A stretch of 64,000 nt of DNA from Paenibacillus agricola (GCF_011440305.1 NZ_JAAOIW010000023.1:1-64000); one strand, 5' to 3'. Counted from the first letter of the stretch, positions 45,863 to 55,813 are shown. Made by a program: numbers and translations. The notes: generated by a model from the letters alone, not told the origin.

Positions 45863-47110
45863 CTAAATTGATAATATAGGATCATACTCTAGATAGTTTA
45901 GAGATATTTCCTTGAGTATTTGTATACTTGTATATGCCGCATAATGCTGGAAATCATCTGATTTTTCATGATCAGCAAAATCACAGACTGATTTTAAAGC
46001 AAATACTTTGGGATGAGGATGAAGGCTATTTTTCATTGCATAATATAATCCATATACCTCCATATCAACACCCAACAATTTTCTGTTTTGTTTCTTTATC
46101 GACTCAATAATGGTTCCATCAGCTAATACTGCTGAACCCGAACCCACTGGACCAATATGTATTTTCAATACACTTTGAGGCTTCGGTAAAGTCCAACTGG
46201 TTCTTATTTTATCAAGGAGCACATTGTCTTTACTAATTTCATTCAATATAGCTCTAACATCATCATCAATTCTAATTTGTATTGGGTCTTGCAAGAAAGT
46301 TTGCACACCATCTATTTTTACATATTTACCGTTACCATAATCCCACGATGGATCAGGCACTAGTACATCACCTAAATCAACTTTATTATATACCCCTGCT
46401 GCAATACCTGTCATAACTAAATAATTAGGTTTAAAATGAAATTGAATCTTCATACTTAATGTTGTTGTTGCCGGCATACCCATTTGATTAGCTGCAGCTG
46501 CAATCCCTTTAATTATTCTTTCACCTTGATTAAATGAAAACTTGTAATAGTACTGATTATCATTTGGTAGTTTCAGAACTTCCCATGTCGAAGCAGTATT
46601 TTTGATGCTTTCAAGTTCCACTTTTTCTAGTGCACATATAATCGCTAGATGATATTCAAATTGATCTTTTTTTCTTTTATCCAAGCCTTCCTTATATTGA
46701 AAAATATCATTTATACTACTCGATAAACTTTTTTCCCAATTTGTAGAGGTCTCATCATATTTGATTATTTTAACTAAATTATTTTCAAATATATTTGTAG
46801 CATCCTGAAAGCTTTCGGTGTGAGCTGTTAAACAAATAATATTCGCTGGAATATTATTTCTAACATTTCCTTTAATTTCTTTCAATAGTCTTATTCCACC
46901 ATCAATTATTATTTCCGAATCGAATCTATTAGGAACCTGTATATCTAATATAAAGAGATCGTATTGAATATTTCTCAGTTCTTTCTTTGCAGATATAATA
47001 TCCGAAACTATCACAATATCGCATGACTTTTCAGTTTCAAAGTGTGAAATCACCGAACCAATATTTTTCATTTTTTCATGATTATCTTCCATTATCAAAA
47101 TTTTTATCAT
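45863..47110 (-). CDS. dtcC: Detocs effector: receiver domain fused to nucleoside phosphorylase/nucleosidase
   Basis: 415 residues. Residues 1 to about 125 are a response-regulator receiver: acidic MEDN near the start, phosphoacceptor in LFILDIQVP, Thr in CLTAHTE, Lys in KIIKYDE. Residues about 150-400 are a PNP/UDP-phosphorylase-type domain: HLAIICALEKVE, YLVMTGIAAGV, GPVGSGSAVLADG, LLGVDMEVYG and the catalytic Asp region SVCDFADHEK. In Detocs the activated effector destroys cellular ATP and aborts infection; this protein has the same architecture. ATG overlaps the stop of dtcB, so the genes are coupled. No defect was seen. Confidence 0.88.
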   Translation of the reverse strand: MIKILIMEDNHEKMKNIGSVISHFETEKSCDIVIVSDIISAKKELRNIQYDLFILDIQVPNRFDSEIIIDGGIRLLKEIKGNVRNNIPANIICLTAHTESFQDATNIFENNLVKIIKYDETSTNWEKSLSSSINDIFQYKEGLDKRKKDQFEYHLAIICALEKVELESIKNTASTWEVLKLPNDNQYYYKFSFNQGERIIKGIAAAANQMGMPATTTLSMKIQFHFKPNYLVMTGIAAGVYNKVDLGDVLVPDPSWDYGNGKYVKIDGVQTFLQDPIQIRIDDDVRAILNEISKDNVLLDKIRTSWTLPKPQSVLKIHIGPVGSGSAVLADGTIIESIKKQNRKLLGVDMEVYGLYYAMKNSLHPHPKVFALKSVCDFADHEKSDDFQHYAAYTSIQILKEISLNYLEYDPILSI

Positions 47111-47586
47111 CCGGAAATTTGCTCACTTTCTTTAGTATATTTATCAATATATTTAATTAGGTCCTGTTTCCAATTATCTTGTGCTGCATTGTAATATACT
47201 GTTCCCATGTAAATATTTGAAAAGCTCTCTTTTAATTCAATATTAAGCTGGCTTAAAGTTACGTTTTCTATTAATTCACCAAAATTTTCAAATTGTGTTA
47301 CTACCACTGTTGGAATAAAAATATTCTTTCTATACATTTGTCTTAATATATCTTTTCCAGCAAATGGTCTTAAACGCCCACCTGTTTCTTTGTTTGAGAT
47401 ATCGAAAGTTGGCATACTCATGTCTAATATTAGTAACTTGTACTTCTGTCTGTTACCTAATATTTCTTTTAAACCACTTTGAAATGAATTGCGTCTTGTT
47501 ATTGTAATAGATGGGTAAACATTATTTAATTCATCTACTATTTGTTTGATTTTATTTTGATCATCTTCAATCATTAATATATTCAA
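47107..47586 (-). CDS. dtcB: Detocs lone receiver (phosphate buffer) protein
   Basis: 159 residues, a single receiver domain: MIEDD acidic pocket, LLILDMSMP phosphoacceptor (about residue 55), VVVTQF switch Thr. The usual Lys near position 110 is not obvious. In Detocs, DtcB takes phosphate from DtcA and restrains accidental activation of DtcC; that role is inferred from gene order and domain content. The TTG start lies inside the last codons of dtcA. Confidence 0.85.
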   Translation of the reverse strand: MNILMIEDDQNKIKQIVDELNNVYPSITITRRNSFQSGLKEILGNRQKYKLLILDMSMPTFDISNKETGGRLRPFAGKDILRQMYRKNIFIPTVVVTQFENFGELIENVTLSQLNIELKESFSNIYMGTVYYNAAQDNWKQDLIKYIDKYTKESEQISG

Positions 47587-50500
47587 CAGAGTAATTCCTT
47601 TCCGTTCATTTTAATTATCACCTTATATGATTTACTCTCTACTTCTATGTTGATAGTATGTTTACAACCCAAGTCTACAGAAAGGATTTTGATAATTTTT
47701 AATAATCCGGAACCACCTTCAGTATTTACTTTATCAAATTCATTTTCAATGTTTAATTTTTCTACACGTTTAGCTGAACTGCTTACCAATTCATCGTAAT
47801 CTTTACCTATTATATTTATTTCGTTTTTCACTTCTATCACAAGAAACCCATCTCTATTCAAAAATATAATATTGCATTTTGTAACATCTAGGTTGCTATG
47901 TTCAATTACATTAGCAATTAAAATATAAAATATCTGAGTCATGCTTCCTAAAGTTTGTCCCTTTAATCTTAAAGATTCATCAATATCATATATGGGTATC
48001 AAGTTAACATTTTTGGGTCTTAACATTTCTATTGCTACCTTGCAAGGGGTAGCTAAAAAATAATCAGAGTATTTTGCTGTTAGATCCCGTGTAAACCAAT
48101 TTGTTAATTTATCTAATTCTCTTTGAATACTTATTCTTGCCGAATATATATATGAATTCAGTTCCGTCAAATCTAAATCAAGCATTTTAATGTTTTTTTC
48201 TAAATTGACTAACTCGTAATCAAACAATCTTTTTAATTCAAATGTGATTTTTGATCGTATTCCCGCTAAATTCATATCAGTTTTTTGCCATAAATACGAA
48301 AAAACTATATCTATGAATTCTTCGTAAGGTGTCTCATCATTTATTTTATGTTTAAGCTCTAGTAGTTCACGTTCAAGATTATAGATTGAATAGTCAAATA
48401 GCCCTAGAGGATTTTTGTTATCCTCTATATTAATTCGTATCCATTGGTTTTTAATCATATCTATTAAAACATCAATTTGCTCCGAAAACTCAGCAAGAAA
48501 ACTCAAGAGTTTTTCTACATCAGCTTTATCCTCATATTTATTTTTCCAAAAAACATTTTCATGATAGTTATTATAATCTCTTTTGGTAATTAACTTATTT
48601 ACCTCTAAAGGACTTCTAAGTTGTCCTGTTATAGTCCCATGCCTTATACCTAGACTTAAATATCCATCCAATCCATATTGATTACTGGAAACAAAAAAGT
48701 TTCTTATCTCTAAAATCATACTATTTAATAAGTTTTCTTTTTCATTAATCGGTAATCTAATTTTAATTAATTCTCCGTTTTCTGTATTGAAAGTTATATA
48801 TTCATTGAAAGAAAATAAAGTATTAAAACTTTCCATATTTTTATAACGGATAAAACTTTCTTTAATATTTTTTTCAATTGTTTTTTTTATACCATCTACG
48901 TCAACATAAATTTTACTCATTTCAATATTTTGCATATTTTCTATGATCATAAGTCTTTCAGAAATATTTTCAATTTCGATTAAATATAACTTTTTATTAG
49001 ATGAATCAATTTCACAGAGAATATTGTATATTTCAATTCTTTCTTTCTCAATTTCTTTAGTACTATTAAAAACAACGTGGTTATCCATTATATTAAATAC
49101 GCATATAAATCTTAAAAAATATATTAAAATTTCTTTATCGATTTCAGATATATGCTCCATTATTTTCGAAGGTTTATCTATTCCTATTGCATCTAAAAAA
49201 TCTTCATAAGCTTCAAACTTAAGTGTTTCTTTATCAAAATTAATATATTTAGTACATATATCATAAAGTATTGATAAGGTGATTTTATTAGTTCCTTCTA
49301 CAGTTTTTCCATTTTCAATTCTGTCAAGAATTTGAATAATGGGCATTCTTACATACATATTAACATTATGGAAATATGTTCTAATCATTAATTTCAAACA
49401 TTCGTCAATATTATTTAATTCTAATAAACATACTAATAAACCAATTGTCGAATCTTGTTTTGTAATTCTGTCACTACTATCTATCATTTCTGTGTATAAT
49501 TTTTTTGCATTTAAATAATCATTTTTACTAGTTAATATTCTAGATAAATACATATTTTTTCTTTCATTTGGAATATCTACAGATTTAAGTAGAGGTATAT
49601 CATTCAATATAAGCGATTCATACAGACGAATGCACTGACGTTCACTATACATTTTTTTTAGTTTTTCTAAATTATTCATTCCTTTGCCTTCATCAATTAT
49701 ATGTAAACTAACCAAAGGGTTTTCGGGTTGTAAGTTTAGAACTCCAAATAAAATACTTCTAGATTTCTGAATATCAAATTCCACACTAGAATATTCTTTT
49801 ACGACAATAGCATTGATTTTAGCAGCCCATTTATGATGTGAAAACATATCTATTATTTTAGACAGTTTTAAAAAAGAGTCATTAGCTTTATTATTTTTCA
49901 AAATAATGTTTAATAAATAACCAGTTATTACTTGAATTAGATTGATGGGTTCTAAATTTATTTCATTCTTTACTCTAATCTTACTTTTAATATTAATTTC
50001 ATACATCTCTATTAATGTAGGGTCATCTTTTATTATTCTTTCGGATAATTCTGCCGACTTCAAATAATTCCCATTAGTATATTGATCAAGAGCATCATAA
50101 TATAAATCTGTATTTTTATTATAAACATAATCAATTTCCCCACCCAAAATAACTAGCAATGTTTTTAAATTTTCATCTTCGATGACTGGAATCAATCTAC
50201 CAAGTAGAAATATTAAGTTGGAAGTTGTCTCGGGAGTTATTTCATTATTTGTTTTGCTAGCAATAATAATTTCAATAACTTTCATAAAAGTTAGATATCG
50301 ATCAATCATTGACATAGAAAACTCTCTTGCCATAACTTGGATTAAATCTAAATCAGGATTACTATCAATACCACTTAATTTAAATGGTATATAGCTCGCT
50401 AAAATATTCAGTCCAGATTCTTTTAAGTCAATAATAAGTTCATTTATTTTATGTTTGTATTTTATAGAACTCGTATTTAAATCAGCTCTACTACTAATGT

Positions 50501-51023
50501 AAAATGTTAAAAATTTTACAACTGGATCCTCATCTCTTTTATTAAACAAAGATTTAGTATATTTATTTTTAAGTTCGACTCCTTTATCACTCTGTATCAG
50601 AGAAATTTGGCTTTCAATCAACCATATTGAATAACCAAATTTTTCAAAAATCTGTTTTAATATACTATAACATTCTTGATATTCTGATTTTAATATGCAA
50701 TATTCATAATTCTTCTTCAAAATTAGAAAATCATTTATTTCCTTTGCATAGTATTTAATATTCAATGAATACCATGTTAATTCTTTAATAATATTCTTTG
50801 TTTGTATCGAATCTGGACCAGTGCCCAATTCAGACAAATTTCTGGGAAATGGTATACCACAAATTTGTTTTTTATAACCTAAGCTAATAAACTTTTTCAT
50901 ATAGTCTTCTATTGACTGATAGGTGTGTTCATTTTTTAACTTATACAAAATTGAAGATGAATTTTTTCTATGAAAACCATCGAGTAAAGAAGAACCTCTG
51001 TTTCTAAGCTTATTTATCTTCAC
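47583..51023 (-). CDS. dtcA: Detocs sensor kinase
   Basis: 1146 residues. The first two thirds are helical, with TPR-like units (for example NDYLNAKKLYTEMIDSSDR; GNYLKSAELSERIIKDDP) that should sense phage components. The C-terminal 110 residues form a GHKL ATPase: N-box IANVIEHS at about 1036-1043, G-box TEGGSGLLKII at about 1101-1111. A phospho-His site is not obvious by eye. Size and architecture match Detocs DtcA, and it leads the dtcA-dtcB-dtcC operon. Start GTG after GAGGG. Strong A+T bias and long isoleucine/lysine runs set it apart from neighbours, suggesting recent transfer. Confidence 0.85.
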   Translation of the reverse strand: MKINKLRNRGSSLLDGFHRKNSSSILYKLKNEHTYQSIEDYMKKFISLGYKKQICGIPFPRNLSELGTGPDSIQTKNIIKELTWYSLNIKYYAKEINDFLILKKNYEYCILKSEYQECYSILKQIFEKFGYSIWLIESQISLIQSDKGVELKNKYTKSLFNKRDEDPVVKFLTFYISSRADLNTSSIKYKHKINELIIDLKESGLNILASYIPFKLSGIDSNPDLDLIQVMAREFSMSMIDRYLTFMKVIEIIIASKTNNEITPETTSNLIFLLGRLIPVIEDENLKTLLVILGGEIDYVYNKNTDLYYDALDQYTNGNYLKSAELSERIIKDDPTLIEMYEINIKSKIRVKNEINLEPINLIQVITGYLLNIILKNNKANDSFLKLSKIIDMFSHHKWAAKINAIVVKEYSSVEFDIQKSRSILFGVLNLQPENPLVSLHIIDEGKGMNNLEKLKKMYSERQCIRLYESLILNDIPLLKSVDIPNERKNMYLSRILTSKNDYLNAKKLYTEMIDSSDRITKQDSTIGLLVCLLELNNIDECLKLMIRTYFHNVNMYVRMPIIQILDRIENGKTVEGTNKITLSILYDICTKYINFDKETLKFEAYEDFLDAIGIDKPSKIMEHISEIDKEILIYFLRFICVFNIMDNHVVFNSTKEIEKERIEIYNILCEIDSSNKKLYLIEIENISERLMIIENMQNIEMSKIYVDVDGIKKTIEKNIKESFIRYKNMESFNTLFSFNEYITFNTENGELIKIRLPINEKENLLNSMILEIRNFFVSSNQYGLDGYLSLGIRHGTITGQLRSPLEVNKLITKRDYNNYHENVFWKNKYEDKADVEKLLSFLAEFSEQIDVLIDMIKNQWIRINIEDNKNPLGLFDYSIYNLERELLELKHKINDETPYEEFIDIVFSYLWQKTDMNLAGIRSKITFELKRLFDYELVNLEKNIKMLDLDLTELNSYIYSARISIQRELDKLTNWFTRDLTAKYSDYFLATPCKVAIEMLRPKNVNLIPIYDIDESLRLKGQTLGSMTQIFYILIANVIEHSNLDVTKCNIIFLNRDGFLVIEVKNEINIIGKDYDELVSSSAKRVEKLNIENEFDKVNTEGGSGLLKIIKILSVDLGCKHTINIEVESKSYKVIIKMNGKELLC

Positions 51024-51066
51024 AATTTATCCCTCGCTATTTTGAAATATGTTTTATATGTGAATC

Positions 51067-52624
51067 AATTTCATAAAGATTAATACTTGAAGCCATATGG
51101 ACAGAATAATGAAGTTGAGTGTTTTAAAAATTAAGAGACTTTCTTGGCAGAACGTTCCAGGGTTTGGTTCCATCGATCCACGGTTAGTTTGCTAGCGGTA
51201 TAAGTTAAGCAGGAAAAATAAAAGTCCACTTGTGCCTTCGTGCCACGGTGCCTCATGTTGTTCAGTTGAAAGTACTCCTTGAGATAGGCATGGACGCGTT
51301 CAACGGCTGTCCGCTTTTTGTAAAGATCGTAATAACCATCGCTTCCCCTTGCCGGAACCGTGTACTTTCGGGGGTCTGAATCCCTTTTAATTTTAAAAAC
51401 TTTCTGGCAAGTCCCATCGTTAAACGGGCAACTCGTACATTCTTTAGGCTGCGTGTACTTCAGCGTGTTGTACTTGGCATCACAGCTATCGTATCGGTAG
51501 CTGTTGCCCTCTTTGCAAACGGGACGGAAGTACTTGTCTTTGCCTTCAACAAGCGATTCTTTCCTGCGGTTGTAGTCGATAAGCGCCTGGGCTCCCATGC
51601 CCTCGACTTGCTTGTAGATCGGTGCCAAGTCATAGCCGGCGTCTGCCAAAACTTGCTTCACCTCCAGCTCCGGATGGTGTTCAGCTAACATTTTTAACAA
51701 GGGGATCGCCATTTTTCCGTCGTTGATCGAACCCGAAGACAGCAAAGCGGTAAGGATGTACTGGCTTTTGCAATCCACTAGAAGATGGGCTTTAAAGCCA
51801 TACCAAAATACGTTTTTGCCTGCTGAATTTTTCTTGACTCCCCATTCCGGTGCGAGGGGAATCTGGCCACGGAGTTGAGTGAAGGTACACGGAAGCTGTT
51901 CTTCTACTTTCTTTTCGAAAAGTGGCCGGTTGGCCTCGATTTCCAGCTGTTCTTGCAGCCATTTCTCCCGTTCCGCTTTGGATTTACGGCCACGCTTCTT
52001 TTTCGGGATTTCCGTTGGCAGTTCTTCCACATCCACCTTCTTTTTCTCGGGCTGGCGGTCTCGGGACTCGACATGGGTGGCATCCATCGCTACAGTGGAT
52101 GCATCCAGAAATCCCTCTTGGAAAGCGAGGCGGACCAGCGCCTCCTGCGTTTGTTCAAATACGGCAGAGCCTTGCAGCTTTTGGATCAGGCGGCTATACG
52201 TAGCCTCACTTGGGATGCGGTCGGATCCGGTAAATCCACAATTGAGATTAAATTCGACGCTTTGTTTTAACCGTTTCCGTAAATCCTTGATGGTAGGAAT
52301 CCGCTCGATCACCCGGATAAACAAAGACCGGAGCATGGCTGTGTAGTTCAGTTGAGTAGGTGCTCCTAAAACAAACTTTTTGGATACGACCTTCAAAAAA
52401 GGACGGATATCCAACGTGTTGAAAAAGAACCCGTAGGTATCTTGGGGAGACAAATTCAATAAATCTTCTAACGTAAACAAGCTTTCCTGGTGTACACTAG
52501 ACATAGGGAGTCCAACCTTTCTCTGTGTGAAGTAGGGGTACTTAACACTTCGAGATTTGGGGAGGTACTCCTTTTTCCTTGCCTTAAAGACTTAAACCCA
52601 GCAAGGGTTTGGACTTATGAAATT
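51067..52624. mobile_element. IS1182-type insertion sequence (ends uncertain)
   Basis: The transposase gene occupies most of the element. A 10-bp inverted pair AATTTCATAA (51067-51076) and its complement (52615-52624) may be the outer ends of the inverted repeats, but they are short and do not extend well. If right, the element lies about 45 bp upstream of the dtcA start and would have replaced its promoter. The codon usage of the transposase (more G+C) differs from the flanking Detocs genes. Confidence 0.5.
51131..52504 (-). CDS. IS1182-family transposase
   Basis: 457 residues. The N-terminal region (LRSLFIRVIERIPTIKDLRKRL ... SEATYSRLIQKL) is followed by a DDE domain with VAMDATHVESRD (first Asp), a lysine-rich insertion, LADAGYDLAPI (second Asp) and a C-terminal RTAVERVHAYLKEYF (Glu). 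A four-Cys cluster (YRYDSC ... CTSCPFN) is present. Length and motifs are complete, so it is probably active. It lies between Detocs and an HNH gene. Confidence 0.9.
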   Translation of the reverse strand: MSSVHQESLFTLEDLLNLSPQDTYGFFFNTLDIRPFLKVVSKKFVLGAPTQLNYTAMLRSLFIRVIERIPTIKDLRKRLKQSVEFNLNCGFTGSDRIPSEATYSRLIQKLQGSAVFEQTQEALVRLAFQEGFLDASTVAMDATHVESRDRQPEKKKVDVEELPTEIPKKKRGRKSKAEREKWLQEQLEIEANRPLFEKKVEEQLPCTFTQLRGQIPLAPEWGVKKNSAGKNVFWYGFKAHLLVDCKSQYILTALLSSGSINDGKMAIPLLKMLAEHHPELEVKQVLADAGYDLAPIYKQVEGMGAQALIDYNRRKESLVEGKDKYFRPVCKEGNSYRYDSCDAKYNTLKYTQPKECTSCPFNDGTCQKVFKIKRDSDPRKYTVPARGSDGYYDLYKKRTAVERVHAYLKEYFQLNNMRHRGTKAQVDFYFSCLTYTASKLTVDRWNQTLERSAKKVS

Positions 52625-52881
52625 CATTCATGTATAAAATCAAAGCAACTCATTAAATTTCTTTATGTCTTTCCTCGAGTAGATTTCAACAATTAATTTT
52701 TCCATTAATCTAAACAGTTCTGACCATTGTACTCTTATTTTTAGGAAAGAATCAGAATCAAATCTATAAATTTGAGGGTCAGTTATTTCAATATTCCTTG
52801 TGTGGAAGTTATACATAATTATCCCTTCTTTGATAGACTCATAAATTTACACAAGATAAATATTTTTCGCTACTATAAAAC

Positions 52882-53823
52882 TTACGCCAGATACACATTC
52901 TCATTGTGCCATCTCAAAAACTGTGTGGATGGTCTTTCATTCTGCTGTTCAGGAATCTCGGCTAGTCTCTTTCCATGAAATGCATAGTACTCTTTACCGT
53001 TTCCATAATCCTCTTTAAGTCTGTTGCTAACTTCAATTTGGAGTTCTTCATTAATTGTGATATAGCCTCGATCAAATAACGTATGCATATCTTTCCTCAA
53101 CAGCAAGCCATTACTGGTCAAATGAGGTCCATTTTGAGAATATGGTTTGATATGTGCAGCCTCCAAAACTGGCAACGTTTTTTCTCCTGTTATTGCACAG
53201 CGGCGATGATAAGCTTCGGTCACGATAACCTTGAATGTGCCTTGACCTATTCTCGGATAAACAGTTTGTCCCGAGCCATAACGGTTGGACTCATTGATTT
53301 CCATTACGTATTCAGAATCCCAGTATGACAATGGATCAAGTTTTTCTTGAACTTTTCCATATAGAGCAAGCCCGATTTCTGTATCCGTGGAATACGTTTT
53401 ACCTTGTACAATATTGGGCTTCCAATCTTCCGGCACAGGAATCCAATCACGTTTTTCGAAGAAAAAAGGCAATGCAAGGATGATGCAGCCGATGGTTGGA
53501 TCAGGCTCCGAGCGAAAGTCACTTTTCCGGTATTTATGGATGCCATTCCTAAAACTTATATAATCAGTCATCCCATTTTTAATGCCGAAAGCTTCCCACG
53601 CCAAAGACACTGGCAGGAAGGAATGCCGAACAAAAAAACCACCACCGACTATAAAGTTATGTGGACTATGCAGTTTGAATAGGAACATATCATTCTTCTG
53701 TATGGCTTTAAACGTTTGCTTGCCACCTGGTTGCCAGAAGTTCACTTCATCTGGCTGTATATTTGACAGGTGTTGAAACCAATTCTGGTCTGTAACTCCG
53801 ATAAAGAATTTCAAGCTCATCAC
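52882..53823 (-). CDS. HNH restriction-type endonuclease
   Basis: 313 residues. The N-terminal 150 residues form an unassigned domain (FFIGVTDQNWFQHL; NDMFLFKLHSPHNFIVGGG) resembling the modified-base or YTH/EVE-like readers found in HNH restriction enzymes. The C-terminal HNH domain (about 215-290) has CAITGEKTLPVLEAAHIKPYSQNGPH, then SNGLLLRKDMHTLFDRGYI, with the HIKP histidine and the downstream His-LFD. A role in cutting foreign, perhaps modified, DNA is inferred. An ATG at 53820 is the alternative start. One of the 60-bp repeats lies just upstream. Confidence 0.85.
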   Translation of the reverse strand: MMSLKFFIGVTDQNWFQHLSNIQPDEVNFWQPGGKQTFKAIQKNDMFLFKLHSPHNFIVGGGFFVRHSFLPVSLAWEAFGIKNGMTDYISFRNGIHKYRKSDFRSEPDPTIGCIILALPFFFEKRDWIPVPEDWKPNIVQGKTYSTDTEIGLALYGKVQEKLDPLSYWDSEYVMEINESNRYGSGQTVYPRIGQGTFKVIVTEAYHRRCAITGEKTLPVLEAAHIKPYSQNGPHLTSNGLLLRKDMHTLFDRGYITINEELQIEVSNRLKEDYGNGKEYYAFHGKRLAEIPEQQNERPSTQFLRWHNENVYLA

Positions 53824-53845
53824 TCCGATAATCCTATCATTTATA

Positions 53846-53905
53846 GTCCTTTAGACTTATTCCACAATCTAACTGAAAATTCCTTTATTCGACATTTTAT
53901 TTCCA
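53846..53905. repeat. 60-bp upstream repeat, copy 2 of 3
   Basis: Copy of the element at 14758-14820, with AATCTAACTG for AATCCAACTG. It lies 25 bp upstream of the HNH gene. Confidence 0.7.
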
Positions 53906-53968
53906 TAGTTATACAAGACTAGCTTGCATTAATCTGTCAGCAAGTGGATGTTCGAATAAATCTTTCTA

Positions 53969-54646
53969 TCACTTTCGTTTAATTTTTTCCACATGTTCAG
54001 CCCTTAATGCAGGGTCAGTAATGTTTGCTTTTTTTATCATGTTAAATAGATTCATTACGTCAGAATCTTGTAGTATTGATTTTTTTAATACAGCTTTCAT
54101 TCTTAATATTTTTCTACTAATGAATTCTGAGAGCTCCACATCGTAAACAATTAGTTCATTTGACTCTATATTTCTCAAACTAGGGTCTATACTGAATCTA
54201 CACCGCATTGTAAATGAGATCATTGATACGAATATCAAATCGGGATTTCCTTTTATCGTCGATTCCAGTGCTTTGATGTGTCCATAATTTTGTTTTAGTG
54301 GATTGTACATTTTGAATCGATTATTAACTGTCCAGTATGTATCGTCTCTCAGACCTTTTATTTCACCGTTATAATTTTTGGTTTCAATGACGAATAAACC
54401 AAAAGGAGAAATAACTACATGATCAATTTGAGAAAAACCAGTACGTGATTTCGAATTTCTAACCATCAGATCGCTTAAATATTTACAATCTTTAGGGAGT
54501 TGGTCAAGTTGGATATTAATTTTGTATTCGCCTAATTCACCAATTCGTGTCGATTCGACTTTTTTACGTGGCTTGGATGATTTTGAGGGTATTGAAATAG
54601 GGGCAATTGAGGATTTTTTAAACATCGCAAGTATTTTTTTGAACAT
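53969..54646 (-). CDS. NERD-domain protein
   Basis: 225 residues from ATG 54646, chosen for GGAGG seven bases upstream. A basic N-terminus is followed by a nuclease-related NERD domain (about 40-150): RIGELGEYKINIQL, FSQIDHVVISPFGLFVIETKNYNGE, with the IDH/ETK catalytic-type residues. The C-terminal segment is helical and charged. NERD proteins are predicted DNA-processing nucleases. It lies beside HNH and RHH-like genes within the defence region. Confidence 0.8.
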   Translation of the reverse strand: MFKKILAMFKKSSIAPISIPSKSSKPRKKVESTRIGELGEYKINIQLDQLPKDCKYLSDLMVRNSKSRTGFSQIDHVVISPFGLFVIETKNYNGEIKGLRDDTYWTVNNRFKMYNPLKQNYGHIKALESTIKGNPDLIFVSMISFTMRCRFSIDPSLRNIESNELIVYDVELSEFISRKILRMKAVLKKSILQDSDVMNLFNMIKKANITDPALRAEHVEKIKRK

Positions 54647-54676
54647 CGTAAGCCTCCAGCGAATCATTGATTGATG

Positions 54677-54735
54677 AAGACTTATTCCACAATCCAACTG
54701 GAAATTCCTTTATTCGACATATTATTTCCAGTAGG
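54677..54735. repeat. 60-bp upstream repeat, copy 3 of 3
   Basis: Copy of the element at 14758-14820, lying 30 bp upstream of the NERD gene start. The following 54736-54911 stretch shows a 28-codon open fragment but no gene I can support. Confidence 0.7.
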
Positions 54736-54911
54736 ATATATTGAATAAACACACTTGATACAGCCCCAACTTGTCCGATGATGGACTGGGAGACCCGTTC
54801 ACCCCAAGCCGCAGGTATGAACGAGAACTGGAGGCTCGCCGGAGACTTCGGTGCAGTCGACAGTATCGTACTTGCCAAAAATGGTGGGCTGGAACTTATG
54901 AATTGTGATGA

Positions 54912-55634
54912 TTATTTCAAATTAACATAGCCAAAGTGATATTGGCTGTTATTAATAACTTGTTGCAAATCCATTCCTGATGAAGTAATTTGGAAAAGTT
55001 GAGCCTTAAGAGTAGATTCAGGTTGTAAATCTTCAATTTTAATCCAAATACGTGCTGATTCACCATGCCATGCTGCAGGGTAGTCGTCGTTTGATAAACT
55101 TTTAGGCTCTGTGAACGACTTAATTTCCAAAACATTGGCTTTATATGCAATGTCATTGTTACCGCCAGCAGTTCTTCCGATAGCAAAGATAATAGTCACT
55201 TTTTCGCCGCGGTTAATTGCTTTGTTATACGCCGCTACACGTTTTGGTGACATACCGTAATAGAGAGCTTGCGTTGAAAACCATGTAAATCCTCTCACGG
55301 CTTGGTCTGCGATGTATAGCTGCATGGTTTCGTGACCGTTATATTCGTTGCCTTGATTATCACGCGAGGTTGCGAGTTTCATAAAGATGAAACTAACATC
55401 AGAAAGATTTACTTCGTCTGAATCACGGTCAGATAACATCTGCCTTACGGATTCGATGTTTAAATATTTCCTTTTTAGTTCCATATAGAGTTCCTCGTCT
55501 TTGGCAATCATGTACATCTCCAGCATATCATTAAGTGCAACGGTTTTCGTTAGCCCTCGTTGCAAAACAAATTCATCGAACATCTGCTGGACTGTTTCGT
55601 GGGCGTTTATGGTCATGTAATTTTTTCGTGGCAT
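54912..55634 (-). CDS. Hypothetical protein with RHH-like N-terminus, 240 aa
   Basis: The N-terminal 45 residues (YMTINAHETVQQMFDEFVLQ, GLTKTVALNDMLEMYMI) have the strand-helix-helix pattern of ribbon-helix-helix DNA binders. The remainder is mixed alpha/beta with a C-terminal block (YKANVLEIKSF, AAWHGESARIWIKIEDL) reminiscent of small EVE-like RNA/nucleobase-binding folds; this is only a resemblance. Two tandem 25-bp repeats precede the gene, which fits autoregulation. The ATG follows AGAGGAAAA. Confidence 0.6.
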   Translation of the reverse strand: MPRKNYMTINAHETVQQMFDEFVLQRGLTKTVALNDMLEMYMIAKDEELYMELKRKYLNIESVRQMLSDRDSDEVNLSDVSFIFMKLATSRDNQGNEYNGHETMQLYIADQAVRGFTWFSTQALYYGMSPKRVAAYNKAINRGEKVTIIFAIGRTAGGNNDIAYKANVLEIKSFTEPKSLSNDDYPAAWHGESARIWIKIEDLQPESTLKAQLFQITSSGMDLQQVINNSQYHFGYVNLK

Positions 55635-55660
55635 AATATTTTCCTCTTCTCATCATAATT

Positions 55661-55715
55661 TGTACTACTGTTCCGGTAGAGTATTTAGATTGTACTACCT
55701 TCCCGATAGAATATC
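55661..55715. promoter_or_regulatory. Two tandem 25-bp repeats, candidate operators
   Basis: TGTACTACtgTTCCgGTAGAgTATT (55661-55685) and TGTACTACctTCCCgATAGAaTATC (55691-55715), spaced 30 bp start to start, each with partial internal symmetry TACTAC/GTAGxGTA. They lie 27 bp upstream of the RHH-like gene. Confidence 0.5.
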
Positions 55716-55813
55716 AAGAGAGGAAGTAAAAATGGTGGTTTTTATTCAGACAACAATTAGATTTGAGAAAATGGATATAGAGTAAATTCATATAAATTTA
55801 TTGCCATAAACGT

